A DNA stretch of 39,861 bases from an uncultured Oscillospiraceae bacterium (GTDB lineage: Bacteria; Bacillota; Clostridia; Oscillospirales; Acutalibacteraceae), in assembly GCA_900547095.1 (NCBI GenBank), contig URFG01000012.1, forward strand, positions 1 through 39,861, in the 5' to 3' direction. The translations under genes and the position numbers were made by a program. Position 1 is the first letter of the stretch, and each line of letters starts with the position of its first letter. Shown here one piece after another: positions 31,505-39,204 of this stretch. The notes beneath the pieces are model-generated. The model made no database searches and was not told where the DNA came from. It saw only the letters and a program-made list of their open reading frames with translations.

Positions 31505-32998
31505 CTAACTAATCGTTTTTATTCCTAAAATGTGGAACTTGATAGCCGCAAGATCCACAACATCAACTACACCGTCTTTATTCACATCGGCAGCGGAATA
31601 AACCGAACTGCTGATAGATTTTATGCCTAAAATATGAAATTTTATAGCCGCAAGATCCACAACATCAATCACACCGTCGGAATTGATATCGCCGCGTTTT
31701 AAAGTCGACGTGGGTTTTTCAGGCTCCAAACTTCCTCCCTGGTCCGGCCTCGGAGAAACCGTATCCGATATGGAAGTGAAAACAGGGATCTTAAATGTTA
31801 ATGCCGCGGAAGTGTTTCCTGTAAAAGCCTTTGCAAACTGGCTTGCATTATTCTTTGAATCCCAAAGATTACCCGCATATTGATGAGAATAATAAGGTGC
31901 TTTTACAAGATTGAAATTCTTATAATAATATGTATCCTGACCAACCGCAATATATCCGTCGGAATAAACCGATGCTCCGCCGAGAATCGCCGCTCTTCTT
32001 GAATTCCAGCCTTTTTCCTTTGCTTTAGTAAGTCCGGATCTTATAACTGCTTCGTCGCCCTGACCGGAAGCACCCACATTGAAGAAATTATAATATCCCT
32101 CAAAGCCCGGATAAGTTCCGCTTATAAGACTGCTTGTCCCTTTAGTTCCCTGCTCCGCTATGATAATTGCAGCAAGCACGCAGGGGTTCACTCCGGAACT
32201 GTTCGCGGCTTCCATAATATCGTTTATATAAGCGTTAGAATTATTACCATAGCCGTTTTCAAGGAAAGTTCCTTTTATCACAGATTTTAAAAGATCCGCC
32301 GAATGCAAACTTTTATCATAGCCCTGCTGGGCGAACATATAAAAATCGTTACCCGATAAAAAGTTTCTCGGATCCATAAAATATGCTATGGCACTGCGCG
32401 AAGCATAATACCATCCGCTGCCGTCTACGGAAATTCTGTTACCATCTTTATCAAATCCCTGCGGCTGTGAGGAATACCATCTCTCATCGCCGTAAACAGG
32501 CCATCCTATAGGTGCCATTTTACAGAGTCCGTTATACTCTGCGCTGACCGCGTCAGAAAAAGACATATTCAGCTTATCCGGAATGAATTTGTAATTAGGA
32601 TAAATAGCGTGAAGATTTCTTAAATATGGCTTATAGCTTTCAGGGAACTGTGAAAGCAGTGTTTCAAAATTACCGTCAATAGTTTTAAGCCTGATATAAT
32701 AGCCGTAAACATATCCGACATTTGAGCCGTGCTTAACCTTATACCAAACGGTGCCGTGGCCGCTTTCAGCCTCGTTTCCGCTTACTTTTTCTAGTATCTG
32801 AACCTCGGTGTTAATACTAAGCCTTTCATAAACGGAAGTTCCTGAATAAGTATTCGGGGCGCTTCTGAGCGCAACGCTCTCGCCTGTGATAATTCCGATA
32901 TTCGATTCTGCCGAGGCTTTAAAATTAACGCAAAAAGCTGTCGAAAAAACAAGTACAAAAACAATTATAAGACTTGTAAGCCTTTTTATTTTCGACAT
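31505..32998 (-). CDS. Secreted glucosaminidase with SH3 domain and C-terminal type I dockerin
   Basis: A 497-residue exported peptidoglycan hydrolase. Signal peptide 1-30 (cut after KASA), SH3-like domain (about 33-104, ITGESVALRSAPNTYSGTSVYERL region), N-acetylglucosaminidase domain (about 200-400; likely catalytic Glu282 in IIIAEQG, then YYNFFNVGASG), and a dockerin (433-497) made of two calcium loops, D437-N439-D441-D445-D448 and D471-N473-D475-D479-D482, each followed by LAAIKFHILGIK. It would cut cell-wall glycan and dock to a cohesin. It is upstream of the cohesin gene (14-nt gap) under one promoter. Confidence 0.92.
   Translation of the reverse strand: MSKIKRLTSLIIVFVLVFSTAFCVNFKASAESNIGIITGESVALRSAPNTYSGTSVYERLSINTEVQILEKVSGNEAESGHGTVWYKVKHGSNVGYVYGYYIRLKTIDGNFETLLSQFPESYKPYLRNLHAIYPNYKFIPDKLNMSFSDAVSAEYNGLCKMAPIGWPVYGDERWYSSQPQGFDKDGNRISVDGSGWYYASRSAIAYFMDPRNFLSGNDFYMFAQQGYDKSLHSADLLKSVIKGTFLENGYGNNSNAYINDIMEAANSSGVNPCVLAAIIIAEQGTKGTSSLISGTYPGFEGYYNFFNVGASGQGDEAVIRSGLTKAKEKGWNSRRAAILGGASVYSDGYIAVGQDTYYYKNFNLVKAPYYSHQYAGNLWDSKNNASQFAKAFTGNTSAALTFKIPVFTSISDTVSPRPDQGGSLEPEKPTSTLKRGDINSDGVIDVVDLAAIKFHILGIKSISSSVYSAADVNKDGVVDVVDLAAIKFHILGIKTIS
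31542..31668. repeat. Direct repeat inside the dockerin coding region
   Basis: A 25-nt identical stretch at 31542-31566 and 31644-31668 encodes the VVDLAAI part of both calcium-loop repeats. Such near-identity at codon level suggests a recent duplication or gene conversion between the two dockerin halves. Confidence 0.8.
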
Positions 32999-33032
32999 AA
33001 TCTCTCACCTTTATATATAAATATATATAATA

Positions 33033-33061
33033 ATTATATAACTGTTTTAATCTGCTGTCAA
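33033..33061 (-). promoter_or_regulatory. Promoter of the dockerin/cohesin operon
   Basis: Minus strand TTGACA (33056-33061), 17 bp, TATAAT (33033-33038), a full consensus match 35 bases before the start codon. Confidence 0.85.
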
Positions 33062-33090
33062 CACCAAATATGTTACATATTATGGTAATA

Positions 33091-33140
33091 GGCAATAAAA
33101 ATTATTGCCGGCTTAAAAGATAATATCTTTAGCCTTTTTT
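33091..33140 (+). terminator. Tandem hairpins with terminator in the leader of the DUF11 gene
   Basis: Hairpin 1: GGCAATAA (33091-33098) with 33102-33109. Hairpin 2: GGCT-AAAGAT (33110-33121, TA bulge) with ATCTTT-AGCC (33125-33134), then six T (33135-33140). No plus-strand gene lies upstream, so this terminator lies within the 5' leader and may act as an attenuator. Confidence 0.6.
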
Positions 33141-33160
33141 AAGTAAACGGAGGAATAAAA

Positions 33161-34018
33161 ATGGCAACTTTTACAAACCAGGCCACCCTTTCTTTCAGCG
33201 GAGGAACCGTCAATTCCAATATTGCTACCGGAAATATTATAGAAACACTTTCACTGACAAAAACACCTGTTTTGGCAACCTATGAGCCGAACGATAATGT
33301 AACCTATGTTATAAACCTCATAAATTCAGGGGGCGCTGCTCTCACAAACCTTACTCTGAGCGATAATCTCGGACTATATCAGACTACCGCCGGCACAAAT
33401 GTTTATCCCCTGACCTACACTGCAGGCTCGATAAAATATTATATTAACGGCGTTTTGCAGACTGCTCCCACTGTAACTGCAGGTCCGCCTCTCACGATAA
33501 CAGGAATCACCATTCCCGCAAATTCAAATGCCGCAATAGTTTACAGCGCTGATGTAAACGAGTTTGCGCCTTTGGCTGCCGCCTCGGCAATTTCCAATGA
33601 AGTAACCGTTACAGGTGCAGGAATTACAACTCCTGTTACGGCTGACGCCTCGGTAACGGCCGCTTCCGCTCCCACTCTTAATATCATCAAAACTGTCGAT
33701 CCCGTAAACGTTACCCAAAACAGCAGAGTAACTTATACCTTCAGAATTCAGAATACCGGCAACACCCCTGTTATCGCCACCGATAACGCGGTAATAAGAG
33801 ATGTGTTTAATCCGATCTTATCGGACATCGCCGTCACATTCAATTCTGCCGCCTGGACCGCCACTACAAACTACACCTACAACACCGCAACAGGTCTTTT
33901 TGAAACCGTTGCAGGTCAGATAACAGTTCCTGCCGCAACCTATACTCAGGATCCCGCGACAGGCATTGTAACGGTAACTCCCGGCGAGAGTGTTCTAACA
34001 GTAACAGGCACTATCTGA
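33161..34018 (+). CDS. DUF11-repeat beta-sandwich protein
   Basis: A 285-residue protein with two DUF11-type beta-sandwich repeats (about 30-130, SLTKTPVLATYEPNDNVTYV and NLTLSDNLG; about 172-285, LNIIKTVDPVNVTQNSRVTY and FRIQNTGNTP). It is rich in Thr, Ala, Asn and Val and poor in Lys and Cys, like surface or extracellular structural proteins. It has no signal peptide, membrane helix or sorting motif, which is odd. GGAGG (33149-33153) precedes the ATG. Similar small DUF11 proteins occur in Clostridia; their role is unknown. Confidence 0.75.
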   Translation: MATFTNQATLSFSGGTVNSNIATGNIIETLSLTKTPVLATYEPNDNVTYVINLINSGGAALTNLTLSDNLGLYQTTAGTNVYPLTYTAGSIKYYINGVLQTAPTVTAGPPLTITGITIPANSNAAIVYSADVNEFAPLAAASAISNEVTVTGAGITTPVTADASVTAASAPTLNIIKTVDPVNVTQNSRVTYTFRIQNTGNTPVIATDNAVIRDVFNPILSDIAVTFNSAAWTATTNYTYNTATGLFETVAGQITVPAATYTQDPATGIVTVTPGESVLTVTGTI

Positions 34019-34031
34019 AAATAATACTATT

Positions 34032-34063
34032 AAGAGGCCCGCTTTTTTAAGCGGACCTCTTTT
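34032..34063 (+). terminator. Terminator after the DUF11 gene
   Basis: AAGAGG-CCGCTT pairs with AAGCGG-CCTCTT (one C-A mismatch), loop TTTT, followed by a short T-run. Confidence 0.8.
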
Positions 34064-34198
34064 CACAGCTTTTTTATTTTGCTCATAGTATAAAATATAA
34101 AGAGAATAAAAATCTGCTCAATTTAAAATCGAATATTTTTTAAAAGCAATGTCAAGAATATAAATACAAGTTAAAGTTATTCGGAGAGTGAAATAAAA

Positions 34199-34561
34199 AT
34201 GAGTATAAAGCGCGGAGATATTTTTTATGCCGATTTAAGCCCGGTGATAGGCTCGGAGCAGGGCGGGATAAGACCGGTACTTATAGTTCAGAACGATATC
34301 GGAAACAGATACAGCCCGACCGTTATCGCCGCGGCAATAACGAGCCAAAGCGATAAAAACGAGCTTCCCACCCACATCAGGGTAAGTGCCGACGGGTGCG
34401 GACTAATGAAAGACTCAATAGTTCTTCTCGAACAGGTAAGGACTATAGATAAAAGAAGGCTCAAGGAAAAAATGGGAAGTCTTGACGGCTCTTCAATGAA
34501 TCTTGTGGATCACGCACTGAGCGTAAGCTTCGGTCTTCCCGATAATACGGAAATATTATAA
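34199..34561 (+). CDS. MazF/EndoA-type mRNA interferase toxin
   Basis: A 120-residue PemK/MazF fold toxin that cuts single-stranded RNA at short sequences. Seen: KRGDIFYADLSPVIGSEQGG with the conserved RPVLIVQND (catalytic Arg), VIAAAITSQSDK, then LMKDSIVLLEQVRTIDKRRL, the usual family core. Length matches EndoA (116-120). No antitoxin gene lies on either side: only 135 bases separate it from the DUF11 terminator. GGAGAGTGA provides the ribosome site. In many Clostridia this gene stands alone or near alr. Confidence 0.92.
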   Translation: MSIKRGDIFYADLSPVIGSEQGGIRPVLIVQNDIGNRYSPTVIAAAITSQSDKNELPTHIRVSADGCGLMKDSIVLLEQVRTIDKRRLKEKMGSLDGSSMNLVDHALSVSFGLPDNTEIL

Positions 34562-34600
34562 AAAAGCTGCTTTTGGATGTTTCCAAAAGCAGCTTTTTTT
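34561..34600. terminator. Bidirectional terminator between the mazF-type gene and uppP
   Basis: A perfect 17-bp stem (34561-34577 with 34582-34598), 4-nt loop, A-run and T-run at the two ends. The uppP stop lies in its edge. Confidence 0.9.
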
Positions 34601-35417
34601 AAAACATTCTTATAATTGCAACGGCTAAAATAAATAATCCGAAAATAACCCTGTAAACCGCAAATACTTTATAACTGCGGTTTTTAACAAATGCCATTAA
34701 AAATTTAATTACCAGCATTCCCGAGATAAAGCTTGCAAGTACTCCTGCAAAGAATTGCATATCAAAGCTGAAATCCTTTATTTTAACAAGCGCTGCCGCC
34801 GCAACGATAGGTGCGGAAAGTAAAAATGAATACTTTGCCGCACTCTCGCGGTCAAGCCCGCAGGCTCTTGAAACGGTTATCGTAATACCCGATCTTGAAA
34901 CTCCGGGAATTGCCGCCGCAAGCGCCTGGGAAGTTCCTATAGCGAGAGCGGATTTTGCCGGCATTTTTTTATAGGAAACAGTGGACTTTGCGTTTTTATC
35001 AACTATGTATAAAATCACGCCCATAATTATCAGCGCCGTCGAAATAATGATCATTTCAATATTAAGATCATCATTTACGAGCTTTCCCACAATTTTTTCA
35101 AAAACGAGTCCCAAAACTCCTGCCGGGATAGTTGCAAAAACTATCAGCCAGAAAAGCCTGCCGTTTATATTTTTTTCTTTTTTAACGACCGTTTTATACC
35201 CGCCCTTAATAAGAGCAATCCAATCTTTGTAAAAGAATATAAGAATAGAAAACAGCGTTCCTATATGCAGAGCAAGATCAAAGGAATCGGGTATTGAGTC
35301 CCATTTAAAAAGCCAAGGGAAAATATTAAGGTGCGCAGAGCTTGAAATCGGTAAAAATTCCGTAAGTCCCTGAACTATTCCTAAAAATATAGATTTTAAT
35401 AATTCTGCCAAAGTCAT
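34599..35417 (-). CDS. uppP: Undecaprenyl-diphosphatase UppP/BacA
   Basis: A 272-residue integral membrane phosphatase that recycles the lipid carrier of cell-wall precursors and gives bacitracin tolerance. Motifs: EFLPISSSAHL (20-30; family SSxxHL) and PGVSRSGITITV with the catalytic arginine; about eight membrane segments. The start is ATG 35417 behind AAGGTG, not the longer frame that runs into glgA. It lies 4 nt after the glgA stop, so it is read with the glycogen operon. Confidence 0.93.
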   Translation of the reverse strand: MTLAELLKSIFLGIVQGLTEFLPISSSAHLNIFPWLFKWDSIPDSFDLALHIGTLFSILIFFYKDWIALIKGGYKTVVKKEKNINGRLFWLIVFATIPAGVLGLVFEKIVGKLVNDDLNIEMIIISTALIIMGVILYIVDKNAKSTVSYKKMPAKSALAIGTSQALAAAIPGVSRSGITITVSRACGLDRESAAKYSFLLSAPIVAAAALVKIKDFSFDMQFFAGVLASFISGMLVIKFLMAFVKNRSYKVFAVYRVIFGLFILAVAIIRMF

Positions 35418-35421
35418 CACC

Positions 35422-36843
35422 TTATTTGCCGAGCATTTCCTTATAAAGCCTGATATAAGCGTTTGCCGAAGCTGCCCAACTGTTATTGCACTCCATTGCA
35501 CGCTTTCTCATTATATTAAATCCGGTTTTATTCTTATACCCCTCAACAGCTCTCCAAACGGCATTTTGCATATCATGGGCATTATAATTTTCAAAGGTAA
35601 ATCCGTTGCCCACACCGTCGCCGCTGTCGGTGATAGTATCGTTTAGTCCGCCTGTTTTTCTGACGATCGGAATTGTTCCGTATCTTAAAGCTACCATCTG
35701 TGCAAGTCCGCAGGGCTCGCTCTTGCTCGGCATTAAGAAAATATCGGAGCCGGCATATATCTTATGCGCAAGGTTTTGATCAAAGCCTAATTTAAGACCG
35801 ACCTTATCGGGATATCTGTTATGCATTTCATAGAAAAATGTTTCGAATTCCCATTCTCCCGAGCCTAAAATAACAAACTGAACATCGCCCTGGAGCATAT
35901 CTTCAAATACGCACTTAACAAGATCTATTCCCTTGTGTTTAACAAGCCTTGTGACCATTCCGATAAGCGGAGTATCCTTGTTTACACTAAGCCCCATATC
36001 CTCCTGAAGCTTTTTCTTGTTAAAGGCTTTGTCTTTTAATGTTTCCTCGGAATAATTCTTATAAATAAAAGTATCGGTCAAAGGATTATAAACATCGTAA
36101 TCTATTCCGTTTACAATACCCGTAAGCTTAAATGTAAACTGCTTTAAAATATTGTCAAGTCCGTGAGAATAATAGGGATCCAAAATCTCTTTTGCATAGG
36201 TTGGAGATACGGTCGTAACCTTATCCGCACACTGTATCGCGCCTTTCATAAGGTTAACGCAGCCGTCATATTCCATAATGGATTCTCTTCCCTCGGGAAG
36301 ACCTAAAACATCTGAATAAAGTTCCTTGCCGTATTTTCCCTGATACTGAATATTGTGAATGGTAAACACTGTCTTAATGTTTGCATATAACCCGTCAAAT
36401 TTATAAAATTCATTTAAATAAACGGGTATCATAGCCGTCTGCCAATCGTTGCAGTGGATAATATCGGGCATAAAAGGAATATGCTGGAGCATTTCAAGAA
36501 CAGCTCTTGAAAAGAAAGCAAACCTCTCGGCGTCGTCATAATGACCGTAAAGTCCGTTTCTTTTAAAATAGTACTGATTATCGAGGAAATAATATATAAC
36601 CCCGTTCATATGAGCTTCAAACACTCCGCAATACTGTCTTCTCCAGGAAACAGGAACGGTGAAATGGCACAAAAATGTCATTTTTTCTCTTAATTCATCG
36701 GGAATGCAGGAGTAAAGAGGCATAACTACTCTTGCTCCTATCATTCTCCTCCTTAAAGCTTTCGGAAGCGCTCCGGAAACATCGGCAAGACCTCCCGACA
36801 TTGCAAAAGGCAAAGCTTCGCTTGTTGCAAATAAAACCTTCAT
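35422..36843 (-). CDS. glgA: Glycogen synthase (ADP-glucose), GT5
   Basis: A 473-residue glycosyltransferase that adds glucose from ADP-glucose to the glycogen chain. The N-terminal binding motif is PFAMSGGLADVSGALPKAL (with MSGGL for the usual KTGGL), then HCNDWQTAMIPVYL, TVFTIHNIQYQGKY, and the C-terminal site SEPCGLAQMVALRYGTIPIVRKTGGL. The start is ATG 36843 behind AAAGGAAAG; the in-frame ATG at 36867 that overlaps the glgD stop is the alternative. Confidence 0.95.
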   Translation of the reverse strand: MKVLFATSEALPFAMSGGLADVSGALPKALRRRMIGARVVMPLYSCIPDELREKMTFLCHFTVPVSWRRQYCGVFEAHMNGVIYYFLDNQYYFKRNGLYGHYDDAERFAFFSRAVLEMLQHIPFMPDIIHCNDWQTAMIPVYLNEFYKFDGLYANIKTVFTIHNIQYQGKYGKELYSDVLGLPEGRESIMEYDGCVNLMKGAIQCADKVTTVSPTYAKEILDPYYSHGLDNILKQFTFKLTGIVNGIDYDVYNPLTDTFIYKNYSEETLKDKAFNKKKLQEDMGLSVNKDTPLIGMVTRLVKHKGIDLVKCVFEDMLQGDVQFVILGSGEWEFETFFYEMHNRYPDKVGLKLGFDQNLAHKIYAGSDIFLMPSKSEPCGLAQMVALRYGTIPIVRKTGGLNDTITDSGDGVGNGFTFENYNAHDMQNAVWRAVEGYKNKTGFNIMRKRAMECNNSWAASANAYIRLYKEMLGK

Positions 36844-36863
36844 ATTTTCTTTCCTTTCAAAAC

Positions 36864-37982
36864 TCATATTTTCACATTTTTCTCAATTATAATAGGTTTT
36901 AAAGAAGTACCTTTCATCACAACATCCGAGCCTATACGAACATTTTTGTCTGCTATAAGGTAATTAAGCGAGGCATTATCTTCGATCTTGCCCTCCTGCA
37001 TAATAATTGAGTTTTCAATAACGGTATTTTTGCCGACTTTAACTCCCCTGAAAAGAATACTGTTCTTTACAGTGCCCTCAATAACGCATCCGTCTGCAAT
37101 AATGCAGTTGGAAACTTCGGCGTTTATTCCGTATCTCGTAGGCATATCATCTCTGATCTTTGTCATAACAGGGCGATCCGGATTAAACAGATCTTTTCTG
37201 TTTTCGGGATCAAGAAGCGCCATACTAAGGTCATAGTATTTTTTTATGCTGTCCGTAACTCCCACATATCCTTTGTGGATAAATGCATATTCCTTTAAAG
37301 AATTGAGTTTTCTTGCGAGGATATCGCTGTTAAGATTTCTTATATTGTTTTCGTAACCGTAAACAACCAGAGTTTTAAGCAGCTCGGATTTGATTATCGT
37401 AAGTCCAGTTCCGAATAAAACGTTGCTTCTTGAAGCGGAAGAATAAGTAATCTTCTCTATCTTTCCGTCGTCGCCGCATTCGATTATCGGGGTTTCGGAA
37501 TGTTTATCGGGGCTTTCTCCCTCGGCACAGATAAAAGTCACGTCAGCTCCCTTTTCTTTGTGGAACGCTAAAGCGGACTCTAAATCCACATTGGCGATAA
37601 GATCGCCTGCGCAAATAACTATATCCTCCGCACCGCAGCGGTCGATAAAATCTCTTCCGCCGTAAAGCGCCTCGATTATTCCGTCATATCTTTTATTGTA
37701 ATTAGAGCTGAAAGGCGGAAGAAGATGAAGTCCTCCCTGCTTTCTGTCAAGATCCCAGAAAATTCCGCTGCCCATATGATCCATAAGAGATTTATAATTT
37801 GATTTTGTTATTATTCCTATGTTTATTATTCCTGCATTAACAAGATTTGAAAGCGCGAAATCTATAATTCTGTATCTTGCGCCGAAAGGAACAGAAGCCA
37901 TTGACCTTATTTTCGTAAGCTCGCCCAAAAGCGAATCCTTGGTGTTAGCAAAAACAAGCGCTGCCGCTTTTGAATTGGTCAT
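36864..37982 (-). CDS. glgD: GlgD, non-catalytic ADP-glucose pyrophosphorylase subunit
   Basis: A 372-residue paralog of GlgC. The N-terminus AALVFANTKDSLLGELTKIR lacks the GGxGxRL nucleotide-binding motif of GlgC, so it is expected to be a regulatory partner; RYRIIDFALSNLVNAGI, DRKQGGLHLLPPF and the C-terminal left-handed helix repeats are kept. Firmicutes use a GlgC/GlgD pair. It overlaps glgC by 4 nt, which supports a fixed ratio. Confidence 0.93.
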   Translation of the reverse strand: MTNSKAAALVFANTKDSLLGELTKIRSMASVPFGARYRIIDFALSNLVNAGIINIGIITKSNYKSLMDHMGSGIFWDLDRKQGGLHLLPPFSSNYNKRYDGIIEALYGGRDFIDRCGAEDIVICAGDLIANVDLESALAFHKEKGADVTFICAEGESPDKHSETPIIECGDDGKIEKITYSSASRSNVLFGTGLTIIKSELLKTLVVYGYENNIRNLNSDILARKLNSLKEYAFIHKGYVGVTDSIKKYYDLSMALLDPENRKDLFNPDRPVMTKIRDDMPTRYGINAEVSNCIIADGCVIEGTVKNSILFRGVKVGKNTVIENSIIMQEGKIEDNASLNYLIADKNVRIGSDVVMKGTSLKPIIIEKNVKI

Positions 37983-39193
37983 TTTATTTCACCGTCCTTA
38001 ACATTTTCGGTAATCATAAGCTTAGGTCCTATTTTTGAGTTCTTCCCGACACTCAGTCCGTCGCCTATAACGGTTATTCCCCAATCATCGGATCCGTTTA
38101 CATCAGGTTCCGCTCCGATGACCGCGTTTTCTTCAACGGTAACATTCTCCGCTATTATCGAATATTTTATATGCGCGCCTTTTTTAATGACCGCACCCGG
38201 CATTACAAGAGAATATTCAACTTTCGCTCCCTGCTCAACGGTAACATTCTCAAACAGCACCGAATAATCAAGCTCTCCGCTGACCGAGCAGCCGTCGGTC
38301 ATAAGCGAGTTTTCAACCTTTGCGCAGCTATCGATAAACTGCGGCGGGAAGCAGTCGTTTTTAGAGTAAATTCTCCAGTCGGGATCCGAAAGGTCAAGAT
38401 TTATTTTAGGATTTAATAAATCGAGATTTGCCTCCCAAAGAGAATCGACTGTTCCGACATCTTTCCAATATCCGTCAAACCTGTATGCCGTGAGCTTTTC
38501 GCCCGCCGAAAGCATTGCAGGGATAACGTCTTTTCCGAAATCATTTGAAGAGTTTTCGTTTTCTTCGTCTTCGGTCAGATATTTTTTAAGCTTATCCCAG
38601 GAAAATACATATATTCCCATAGAGGCGAGATTTGATTTAGGATTTTTCGGCTTTTCTTCAAATTCGTAAACTGTTCCGTCATCTCTCACATTCATTATTC
38701 CGAATCTTGAAGCCTCTTCCATCGGTACTTCCAAAACAGAAATAGTGCAGGCGGATTCAGTCTTTTTATGAGCCTCTATCATTTTCGAATAATCCATTTT
38801 ATAAATATGATCGCCCGATAATATAAGCACATATTCAGGATCGTATCTTTCGATAAATCCGAGATTTTGATAGATAGCGTTGGCAGTTCCTCTGTACCAA
38901 TCGCCGCCCTTTTGCCCCTGATAAGGAGGCAGAATATGCACGCCGCCGTTTGTCCTGTCAAGATCCCATGGCTTTCCCGAAGAAACATAATCGTTAAGCT
39001 CAAGAGGCTTATACTGCGTCAGAATTCCGACGGTATCAATACCTGAATTTGAGCAGTTTGAAAGTGGGAAGTCGATAATGCGGTATTTTCCGCCGTAAGG
39101 CACCGCAGGCTTTGCGATTTTAGAAGTAAGCACTCCCAATCTGCTTCCCTGACCTCCCGCGAGAAGCATTGCTACACATTTTTTCTTAGACAC
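37979..39193 (-). CDS. glgC: Glucose-1-phosphate adenylyltransferase GlgC
   Basis: A 404-residue enzyme making ADP-glucose from ATP and glucose-1-phosphate, the committed step of glycogen synthesis. Seen: MLLAGGQGSRLGVLTSKIAKPAVPYGG (nucleotide-binding loop), YRIIDFPLSNCSNSGI, DWYRGTANAIYQN, LILSGDHIYKMDY (metal-binding Asp), FEEKPKNPKS, and the beta-helix C-terminus. It lies between glgB (11-nt gap) and glgD (4-nt overlap). Confidence 0.96.
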   Translation of the reverse strand: MSKKKCVAMLLAGGQGSRLGVLTSKIAKPAVPYGGKYRIIDFPLSNCSNSGIDTVGILTQYKPLELNDYVSSGKPWDLDRTNGGVHILPPYQGQKGGDWYRGTANAIYQNLGFIERYDPEYVLILSGDHIYKMDYSKMIEAHKKTESACTISVLEVPMEEASRFGIMNVRDDGTVYEFEEKPKNPKSNLASMGIYVFSWDKLKKYLTEDEENENSSNDFGKDVIPAMLSAGEKLTAYRFDGYWKDVGTVDSLWEANLDLLNPKINLDLSDPDWRIYSKNDCFPPQFIDSCAKVENSLMTDGCSVSGELDYSVLFENVTVEQGAKVEYSLVMPGAVIKKGAHIKYSIIAENVTVEENAVIGAEPDVNGSDDWGITVIGDGLSVGKNSKIGPKLMITENVKDGEIK

Positions 39194-39204
39194 AACAACA
39201 TCTC

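Noticed and set aside
35418..35501. Longer UppP start inside glgA
   Set aside because: The extra residues have no membrane or family pattern; UppP proteins begin close to the first helix as at 35417.
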